NCBI GenBank assembly: GCA_029204225.1
Contig: CM055098.1
Span: 8,166,246 to 8,230,245 of the forward strand
Origin: Diphasiastrum complanatum
Lineage: Eukaryota; Streptophyta; Lycopodiopsida; Lycopodiales; Lycopodiaceae
DNA: 64,000 nucleotides
Direction of reading: 5' to 3'
The translations under genes were made by a program, and so were the position numbers. The notes beneath the pieces were generated by a model. It had not been told where the DNA came from. It saw only the letters and a list, made by a program, of their open reading frames with translations, and ran no database searches. Shown here in pieces: positions 56,367 through 64,000 of the stretch; position 1 is the stretch's first letter; every line of letters starts with the position of its first letter.

Positions 56367-57942
56367 CTATAAGAAATGCCATGTAGGAGACACACGCAAC
56401 TCCCTGTTCGGTTCAGTAGGCATGATTCTATGTCGGATGGTTGGTGCTTCAGCTGCAACGACATGTTCAATTTGTGGATCAAGTTCAGGAGATAGGGGAT
56501 GTGAAGGGTTAGCTGTAGCAATTCTTTGGGATTCAGGAGAAAATTGAAATTGGATGAATGGAAGGTTAGTGGTGTCGATGGGATTAAAGACGGAGGAAGG
56601 GAAAAGATGGTGTTGGGAGCCAGTACCGTCAGAGCCTTGCGAATTGGTTGGTGATTGAGGTCCTTTCCCTTGGGGTTGGCCTTGGAATGACGAGCCTTGA
56701 TTAACAGGTAGAGGCTATTGGAATCCTGCTCCATCTCCACCATCTGGTCCATCAAAGTGAGGCCCAGAGTCATGAAACTGGGCATCCTTTGCATGGATAG
56801 AAGGTTTTGACTCAACATCTGCCTTTAAGTTTTCTTCTAGGGTGGTGATATGTTGGTTGAGAGCCTCGATGGAAGTAGTACAGGCTTGTTACTTTTTGGA
56901 GTGCTGCTCCATCGTGGCTTTTAACTTTTTTGCCAGTGCTTGACAGGCCCCCACTAGAATTGGAGTTCCCTCAGGAATAGCTGGTGGTGCGAAATCATTG
57001 AAATCTACCAATTTCAGCTGTTCTTTCATAGCGGAACATATTGCTTGTGCATCTGCTACGGCCTCATCTCGTTTGACGGTAAGTTGTGTGATAGCAGTCT
57101 GATAGTGGGAGATCTTCATCTGGAGTTAGTTCTGGAGGTGGCTGAGCATTTGTTGTTGTTGTTGACTATAAGCACTAAGGTCACTGGATCTGCTGCTGTT
57201 GTTGTCTGCTTTCCTCCTCCAACCTTACTTTTTCTGCCATAGCGCCATCATCAAACTACCTCATGGTATACTGGCTCCCTAGGGTTCCGAATAAGTTATA
57301 TTGGAGCTCATTTACCAACCAAACCGCTTTTTGGGCTGTGAGGGGTAGTTGCTCTCAAGGGCCAATATCAGGAAGTGTGCGAGTATAGTTGGGATATGGC
57401 ATGGGATTAAATAAGAGAAAATCTGAAACTGGTGGAGAGCTTGGATTTTGAGAAAAGACATCCGGGTGGTGTTGGAGGGATGAGAGGGGATGTTGGTGGG
57501 GTTGATTGTCATATGAGAGGTGATGAATGTGGTGGTGCAGAATGCGTGTGGGGCATGTGTGGATCGAAGGAGTCGTGATGGTGGTGGATGTAGTTTGTGT
57601 TAATGATTGCAAAGCAAAATCATCTACATTGACTGCCGAGTCAAGTAGGGTGGAAGATGGTATAGGTGAGGGCTTTGGTGGAATTGTGGAATCAAAGCCC
57701 GTGTTGAGTGTGAATGAGGGGTTGGATATGGTGGTAAATGGTGGCGATAGTGGTGGAAGAGAAATTGTGGTAGTAGATAAGAAAACTGGAACTGTAGAAG
57801 CTGGCTGAGTGGACAGAATCACACCCATGGAACCAGAACCGGAAGCGCCTGCATCGAGTGAGTTGCCTGCTGTTGCTACTGCTTGTCGGCGTTGTTGGGC
57901 CTAGTGGAGTAAGTGTAGCGCAGACATCCCAAAGGGAGCCAT
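56367..57942 (-). pseudogene. Gag-like ORF with Pro/Ser, coiled-coil, Gln regions
   Basis: The minus-strand frame starts at ATG 57942 (MAPFGMSALHLLH). It reads through a Ser/Thr/Pro-rich region (FDSTIPPKPSPIPSSTLLDS) and a globular part (AQKAVWLVNELQYNLFGTLG). A coiled coil follows (AITQLTVKRDEAVADAQAIC), then a Gln/Pro/Gly-rich tail, ending near 56367. It is broken by TAG at 57901, TGA at 57355, TAG at 57256, a frameshift near 57185, TAA at 57126, TAA at 56889 and TAG at 56715. Architecture suggests a retroelement gag or accessory ORF. It has no zinc knuckle and no recognised family. Confidence 0.45.
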
Positions 57943-58019
57943 GAACCACGACTTAGCTTCCTAGCCTTCAACTCTTGCCATCCAAATCCACTTGACATAC
58001 AAGCAGCCAACTCGCCAAC

Positions 58020-58510
58020 AACGATCAGACTTAACCAACTTGAAGTTTCGAAAACCAACATTGAGATCCAACTTGGCGCCATGCCAGATCGGGGGTCCCG
58101 ATGTGGGTGACTTCCCTCCAAGCAAGCCGCCCGACATGCATCATACTTAACCAACTCGAAACTTCGTTACAAACGAGTAACATCCATTCCAAGCAAGCGG
58201 TCTAACTTACATCAGACTTAACCAACTGAAAGCTTCGTCACAAGCGTTGGAAGCCAACCTGGCGCCACACCAGACTGGACAGCCATAAATAGGTAACTTC
58301 CAACTAAGCAAGCCATCCAACTCAGCCGATAGGTTAGAGCCCGTTCCCCAAGAGCTTAACCCATTCACGTCCATGTAAGGAACACTTAGAACCACAAGCC
58401 GCGACAGATATGGAGACAACTAGTTCCTGGACCAAATGGTCTCGACAGCATACCGCTGGTGCCACGGACCGAATGGTCCTGACGGCATACCGCTGGCGTC
58501 CCGGGATACG
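58020..58510. repeat. GC-richer block of diverged repeats
   Basis: CAGACTTAACCAACTTGAAG-like words occur at 58026, 58141 and 58211. CCAAGCAAGCC-like words occur at 58109, 58187 and 58305. GACAGCATACCGCTGG recurs at 58445 and 58480. Two TGGCGCCA sites lie at about 58072 and 58250. Base composition differs from the surrounding AT-rich DNA. It may be a retroelement leader or LTR. Confidence 0.55.
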
Positions 58511-58619
58511 ACCCTCAGCTATGTGCCAACTTAAAAATTTTGAAGCGGCCTTACAACTGGCGCTTTTACCGAACACTGAAACCCAGAAGGTAATCAGAGT
58601 CAGTTTGAGAAAAATCCCA

Positions 58620-59104
58620 CTTTATTGATAAATCTGAGAAGGTTACATTTCAAGTGTGTGACCGACCCTAGTCTCCGGGGCGCTAGCATGCCAAGGTGAG
58701 AGCCATGACAACATTCCAGCAAGGGAGGCTGAGACTTGGTTGGAGCTCGCCCTGAGTCGCAACCCGCACTCCCCTATAGTATTGGTGGGATTCAGCACCC
58801 CCCCCTCATACCAAGCACTCTACCCAGGCTGGTAAGCACGTTTTTCTCTCTCTAAGATTTTCTCTTTCTAGAAAGTCATTTTCTCTCTCTAGATTTTACT
58901 GATTCCCAGGCTTCCTTTAATCATGCCTAGATCATGTGAGGTGATTGCACATCGATCTGAGCTCTCTGGACTTCGCTAGAACCGATCAAAGATTTTCAGC
59001 CATAGGAACTTGGCGCGGGCTGGATTCTGGTCACAATGGCGCCAGGAGCAGCAGGGGCGCTGCTAGCGCCAGTGGCGCTGGAAGTAAAGCTTGTAAAGGT
59101 AGCT
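58620..59104. other. Non-coding block with TGGCGCC and CT-rich motifs
   Basis: No protein recognised. It contains a CT-rich stretch (TCTCTCTCTAAGATTTTCTC, 58845-58895) and clustered GGCGC words (59008-59075: TTGGCGCGGGCTGG, AATGGCGCCAGG, GGGGCGCTGCTAGCGCC). This may be leader or LTR sequence of the minus-strand Gypsy material on either side. Confidence 0.35.
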
Positions 59105-60022
59105 TTACAACAGTAAGGCCTCTTGTTGTGCTAGGACGTCCTTTGGGACTTTAGAGGATTTCAAGCTCCCACCGGATTCAGCATACTCTGTCCCTACATC
59201 ACTAGATAAGATATCAAGGGAGATGGTGTCGTCCATGTAGATTGTCTTCCCTTTCTGTTTCTTGGTGGGTGGTGTTGGTGAAACAAGTTTTGCTACCGGT
59301 TGTGGGGTGGCTCACTTTCTGGTGCTCGGATAGACGTCGTCGAGCTCTTTGATAGCAGCTACCGCTCGATGTCCCAACTATTTGGTGACCAACATGTGGA
59401 GGAGATATCCACATTTGGTAGTTGGTTTCCTAACTTTTAATGCCCCGCATAACTTGTCTGATACCTTTTCTGCCCACTTGTAGTTGTGAGTGGGATCATC
59501 CATGGTGAGGGTCAAGGAGAAGAGATCGCTCGGTGGGATGCGATCCATTTTGACTGTATGGATCTCGACCATAATGACTAGGATATCTGATGTCGCCTGG
59601 AGATGGGGATCTATGAGAAGGCGAATAGCTATCCTATCGTTGGTTTGGGCAATGGTTTTTTCGTCCGTCAAAAACTTGGTGAAATATTTGGCATCATAAC
59701 TAGTACCCTTGTCATGGATCGTCTCTCCTAGATTAGGAAATCCAATACTCTATATGTGCTCAAGAGAGAGGTTGATGAGGGTATAATTGCCACTCTTAGA
59801 TGTGATTTTGAATGTTTGGAACTCATTTGAATAGGTTGAGTTGGCAGCTCGAATCAAACTCTCGCTCTGCTAATCGAGGAAGTAAGTCAGATCAAAGCCA
59901 AGGTTCGTAAGAATATCCTTGGCCAGGGTAAGTTGCTCAACAGAAATCATGAAAATGTCCCTTGAATAGGGCTTAGGGGCCTTATGATGGTGGAGAGAGA
60001 GTGCTAAGTCGCGAGAGGTCAT
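59105..60022 (-). pseudogene. 306-codon unknown ORF with four in-frame stops
   Basis: Minus-strand ATG at 60022 (MTSRDLALSLHHHKAPKPYS) opens one frame to TAA at 59105. It is interrupted only by TAG at 59870, 59750 and 59378 and TGA at 59312. Conserved-looking blocks: VEQLTLAKDILTNLGFDLTY, NDRIAIRLLIDPHLQATSDI, MVEIHTVKMDRIPPSDLFSL, KVSDKLCGALKVRKPTTKCG and LLHMLVTK. The last 60 residues are Lys/Pro-rich. No family is recognised. It lies between a Gypsy integrase (60.7-61.8 kb) and a gag-like ORF (56.4-57.9 kb) on the same strand, so it is probably an accessory ORF of a Gypsy element. Confidence 0.5.
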
Positions 60023-60099
60023 GATAGTAGTGATTCTAGACTGCTCGGAAAGTTTTGAAAATTCTAAAAAATTTCAGCATGAACTTGGTAGCAGAAATC

Positions 60100-60690
60100 T
60101 AGAATGAACTCGTGGAGGGAATGGTTGAGGCTATATATAGACTTTTTTGGACAGAAAATCGTAACTACTCCCAGAAATCGTCCTCAGTGCCCACGATTTC
60201 CTAGTGAGGTGCATGAATTTCGAGGCACTATTCTTAGGGCCGGCAAATTCCTGTAAGTGATTTTTTCTTTGTACAAAAATGAGAAAAATGACTGATAGTA
60301 CAAAATTTGTCTGATCAGAATTCATGGAGATGACAGCGAAATCATGGAGTTGATTTTGAGGCTCAACGAATTATTTGCGAATTCTATTAGGGATGATCTG
60401 ATGCAAAAAATTGATTTTTTTTTCTATTTCTAAAAAGTTTGTCTATGAGACCGAATTTGTGGAGGTAAAAAATGGATTGTGCATACTAAAAAAGTAGTTG
60501 AGCGAATTTTATCTGAGGTGGTTGTGAGACAAATGTTTTGAAAAGAATGATTCTTGTGGTTTTCACAGAAAAAAATTGATTGTATGTCTGATCTGATGAT
60601 ATCTTGATGTTCTAAAATAGGAAAACAGAGCAAAAAAATTGTTCAAATGGCAAGCAGACAATAAACAAAATTAAGAAAAAATTTAGGAAA
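60100..60690. other. No supported gene
   Basis: AT-rich spacer between the integrase C-terminus and the unknown ORF on the minus strand. A TATATATAG word at 60129-60140 lies about 110 bp upstream of the ATG at 60022 and could be a TATA box (CTATATATAG on the minus strand). The region may therefore include an LTR. Confidence 0.35.
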
Positions 60691-60698
60691 TAAGCAAC

Positions 60699-61797
60699 TT
60701 AATACATATCAAGATAAAAATAGGGCTCATTGTACTTTCTCAGTTGGCTCCCATTGACCACAATGTCTAAAAGATCGTCTTGTAGGGTTTGGAGTTGGAT
60801 ATCTCCGAAAGCAAATATCTTTTGAATGACATAAGGTCCTTGGCTAGAAAATTTGAGTTTTCCTTTGAATGCTTTGGCTTGGTACAACAGGACCTTATCT
60901 CCGACCTGGAACTCTTTGAGTTTTAAGAATCGATCATGTCATGCCTTTTGTCGACGGGACTTGTTGAGCATGGATGCTGATCCGACGTGTTTCACACAGT
61001 TGTTCCAGATGAAATAACCTATTTGCTAGACTTTGTCAATTATCTAGCTCAAGATTATAGGCTACTCAAAGGGATGGAATATGGAATTCTACAGGCATAA
61101 CGGCTTCTTGGCCATATACTAGCTAAAAAGAAATTAAGCTTGTGGCTTCGAGGTAGTGCGGTAGGCCCATAGAGCAGCATGAAGTTTTAACTCCCAATCG
61201 GATCGGCTGGACTCGACGGTTTTGGTGAGGACACCACATAAGATTTTGTTTGTGGATTTCGCCTGGTCATTACATCGTGGATAATACGGGGAACTTTTGT
61301 GATGTACCACAAAAAATTTGGAAAGAGATCTACTATGACAGAGTTAAGAAAATGTGTACCCCTATCGCTGATAAGTTCTAGAGGACATCCAAAACGAACT
61401 ATAACCTGTTCATAGAGGAATTTTGTGGTAGAACGAGCGTCAACATTGCGAACAGCTCTTGCTTCAGCCCATTTGGTACAATAATTCATGGCTACTACGA
61501 TATATCGTGATTGAGTGTGTCGAGCAACGGGACTAATGGGTCCAACATAATCAATTCCCCATTTTTGGAAAGCTTGATCAGTTGTGACAAAGTGCAAAGG
61601 CATGTAGTCAGTCTTCCGAAATCATTTTGTTGGTTGACAAACATCATAGGCCTTAGTGTAGGTGTGTGTATCTTAAAAAGTGTTGGCCACCAAAATCCTG
61701 CCAAGAGGATTTTCTTAGCAGTCATTTCGAAAGAGAAATGACCTGCCCCAACACCTTCATGAGTGAGGGAAATGATAGAGGGTATTTTTTGAAGGAT
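60699..61797 (-). pseudogene. Gypsy E integrase
   Basis: Minus-strand order: zinc-binding region SLTHEGVGAGHFSFEMTAKK and GFWWPTLFK near 61720; core FQKWGIDYVGPISPVARHTQ, SRYIVVAMNYCTKWAEARAV, then CPLELISDRGTHFLN near 61370 (two catalytic D). A garbled stretch follows to 61190. The C-terminal module YQAKAFKGKLKFSSQGPYVI, FAFGDIQLQTLQDD, VVNGSQLRKY ends at 60699. The CxxC of the finger and the middle are frameshifted. It is related to Gypsy A and Gypsy C integrases (shared DAR(S/T)T-KFLYE-type block). Confidence 0.88.
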
Positions 61798-61799
61798 TT

Positions 61800-62294
61800 C
61801 AAATCATTCAAGATCCAATCCATGTCCCTAATCTTTGGTTACAATAAGGAGCAAACCAACAATCCTGCCAATGTAGAAAAATCAGCATCTACATACAAAA
61901 TGAGATGCAAACTCTAAGAGATATTGATCAAACATGAACCAAAACATAAAATATGATTGTTGTCCGTACAATTACAGTACCCTACTGTATTTCACACATG
62001 TGAAAACTAAAATAGCAATAAATGATCATTCTACACATAGAATTGCAAGATAACATCATGAGAGTGCACCAATGAGTAGTAGAACCCAAAGAGAACCATG
62101 TATAATGATGAAATGAGAGAGAGAAGAGAGAAGACGTGTCTCTCCACGAGCTACACCCTTTTATAATAGGTCCAAATCCTTTTTGTCCTCCAAAATGTAA
62201 TGGTCTTATATGTGCAGGATGCCACAACCCTTGCAACTATTTCTACTTCCGATATTATTTATTTACAGTATGTTGGGCCCATACCCCCAACACA
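61800..62294. repeat. Probable LTR-derived segment
   Basis: Non-coding, between a truncated Gypsy integrase and a truncated Copia RT. On the minus strand the right end begins TGTTGGGGGTATGGGCCC at about 62291, an LTR-like TG start. It contains TTTCACACATGTGAAAA at 61990 beside CCGTACAATTACAGTAC, a degenerate form of the G-box/CCGTAC module of the Copia LTRs. No target-site duplication was found. Confidence 0.4.
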
Positions 62295-62995
62295 ACCAAT
62301 GTTGCATGTCAAGATTGGAAGACAACTGACTGAGTGAGTAGATAGAGAATGCTAGATTGGGCCTTGTACAAATTGTGAGGTACATCAAACACAATATTAG
62401 ACATTCCCCTATCATCAAAGAGTCATCTACAATTATTGTTAGAATTACAAATTTCTTTCCTATTCTTCTTATATAGACATAACAGTCTGACTGTGTAGGA
62501 GTGAAGCCTAGAGACTACAAAAGACTGTCGAGATTTTTATACCACGCTCGCGATGCCTGCTTGAGACCATAGATACATCGATGTAGCCGACAAGCATAGT
62601 CTCGATTGTTCGGGTCCTCATATCCTTCAAGCTACTTCATGAAGATTTCTTCATCTAGATCTCCGTGGAGAAGGCTGTTTTTTCATCTATCTGGTATACT
62701 TTCACATCATATTTTGTTGCATAGGCGAGGAGTAGCCATCTTCACCATCAGTGAGTATGTGTCAAAGTAATCGACACCATACCTCTGCTGTAGCCCTTGG
62801 CGACAAGTCGAACTTTGTATCTCGTCCATAGTTCCATCTGATTTTAGCTTTTTTTTTGTATACCCATTTGTAGTCAACTTTTTTCTTTCCTTTGGAAAGT
62901 GGCTCTAGTGTCCACGGACTCTGATTTTGCTTCATCGATTTGATCTCCTTCGACATTGCTTGCTTCCAAAATCCTCCCTCTAGACTCTGAATAGC
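62295..62995 (-). pseudogene. Copia G RT fragment
   Basis: Minus-strand blocks: IQSLEGGFWKQAMSKEIKSM, QNQSPWTLEPLSKGKKKVDY, KWVYKKKAK; then CIYGLKQASRAWYKNLDSLL near 62560; VDDSLMIGE near 62430 (catalytic VDD); CTRPNLAFSIYSLSQ near 62340. Several hundred bases are missing or out of frame between blocks. It is cut at 63009 by the Copia H insertion and at about 62294 by the LTR-like segment. Confidence 0.85.
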
Positions 62996-63009
62996 TTCTT
63001 GATATGTCG

Positions 63010-63691
63010 TGTTAAAAATTCACAATTCTAGCTTGACTAGTTTTGGTCATATGACTTGTAAATAGTTAGATGGTCATGATGTGGCTTGTCACACGTGCCA
63101 AATAGCATAGGATTCCATTCATAAGGATGTTCTCAAGTAGACCTAAGTGTTAGAACCTTTGGAATGAGTCCAAATTATGCTTAGATACAAGGGAGAAAAA
63201 ATAGGAGCTATTTTTGGTAATTTTTGCATTGTTGAGGGATCTCCAAGATTCCAACCCTAACTTGGTAGGGATGAAAGATCCACCAAAATTAGCATTAGGG
63301 ATAGGTTTAGGGCTACTCATACCTGCCCAAAACCGTGATGGATCATGTATATATAGGTGATGATATCTCACCAAAATCAATCAAGCAATTTCATGTTTTT
63401 TCTCTCATAATGGTGCAATTGCTCTCTATGTTCATAATTGTTTGAGTACTTGTGATTACTAATGATTATAGGATTGAATGTAGGTCTGGTGTACAGTACT
63501 CAGACTGTGGGAGGCCGTACTTTCACACGTGTGAAGCCTTCTTCAAGGATTTGGGCCATTTAGTGAGGTTCAAGCATAGATTTTTGATGGATTTTGATGG
63601 TTCAACTTGTGCTAATCTTATGAAATCATAATCTATTGTTTCCCTCATCATTTCAAGTGTTTTAGGATCCTTATTTGCTGTAATTTTTACA
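63010..63691 (+). repeat. Copia H 5' LTR
   Basis: It starts TGTTAAAAATTCAC and ends GTAATTTTTACA, near-inverse termini like those of Copia A. It contains GGCCGTAC followed by TTTCACACGTGTGAAGCC at about 63520. A primer-binding site follows directly. The five bases before it are TGTCG. The matching duplication would lie beyond the window. Confidence 0.8.
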
Positions 63692-64000
63692 TGGTATCAG
63701 AGCCTAAAGGCTGAAATGAGCTAAATCCTTGGTTTTCATTCAATTTGATCACAATTTTTGATCTAAATCTTGTGTAGATTGGATCTTAGCATCTAATATT
63801 GATTCTAGAACTCAAAGTGAGTCAAATACATTGGAGATTGGTGTTGTGTGACTTCATTTGCATGTTTTTAGGTGTCTAAAACCAGAGGCAAAGTTGAATT
63901 CAATTCACATTACCAAGATAGCAAGTTTTGCTTGCTCCAAGCATTGATTTCTAAGCAAGTTTTGAAGGTGATTTCATAGAGGAGGCTTTCTAGCATTCAA
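63692..64000 (+). mobile_element. Copia H primer-binding site and leader
   Basis: TGGTATCAGAGCCT at 63692 is a perfect Met-tRNA-type primer-binding site. The remaining 300 bp are non-coding leader, comparable with the 620-bp leader of Copia A. Gag would begin beyond the window edge. Confidence 0.85.

Overview
The window is nuclear DNA from a streptophyte, almost certainly a land plant with a large, repeat-rich genome. Reasons: the Ty1/Copia and Ty3/Gypsy elements have plant-type gag, primer-binding sites and LTRs; there is a mitochondrial rrn18 fragment of plant type; introns are GT-AG; base composition is AT-rich. I cannot name the species. A seed-free plant or a gymnosperm fits as well as anything. 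Most of the 64 kb is a graveyard of LTR retrotransposons, several inserted into one another. One short central stretch (about 26.5-31.3 kb) holds non-retroelement genes.

Layout. 1-2.1 kb: fragments of Gypsy and Copia ends. 2.1-9.15 kb: a Gypsy pol split by a nearly intact Copia element (Copia A, 2490-8502, target-site duplication CAACC). 11.6-13.6 kb: a minus-strand Gypsy integrase piece joined to a long coiled-coil ORF. 14.0-18.2 kb: a minus-strand Gypsy (gag, protease, RT, integrase tail) carrying a solo Copia LTR in gag. 18.2-20.0 kb: a CT microsatellite and the 5' part of another Copia. 21.16-26.53 kb: a bounded minus-strand Copia (Copia C, duplication AAATA) with an RT deletion. 27.3-31.2 kb: a broken two-exon fragment, an unknown gene with a TATA box, and a convergent minus-strand gene. 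That last gene encodes a histone H3 fold behind a long proline-rich tail and may be CENH3-like. A long DNA hairpin lies between the two convergent genes.

31.7-35.7 kb: a Gypsy gag zinc-knuckle fragment, fragments of an unfamiliar protein family, and a Gypsy integrase tail. 37.5-41.8 kb: decayed minus-strand Copia pieces. 44.5-49.3 kb: a Gypsy LTR with primer-binding site, then a truncated Copia (Copia F). 49.3-50.0 and 55.3-55.8 kb: two related copies of an unknown gene or element. 53.3-53.6 kb: a mitochondrial rRNA insert. 53.8-54.8 kb: a foldback element and a cluster of quasi-palindromes. 56.4-61.8 kb: minus-strand Gypsy material (two long decayed ORFs and an integrase). 62.3-64 kb: a decayed Copia RT into which a further Copia, running off the window, has inserted.

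Two patterns run through the whole window. The Copia LTRs share a G-box palindrome next to a CCGTAC-type motif. The dead ORFs are interrupted mostly by in-frame TAG, TGA and TAA codons, each explicable by one C-to-T change, as expected if cytosine methylation drove their decay. The main candidates for new biology are the proline-tailed H3-like gene, its convergent unknown neighbour, and the unknown ORF pair found twice.
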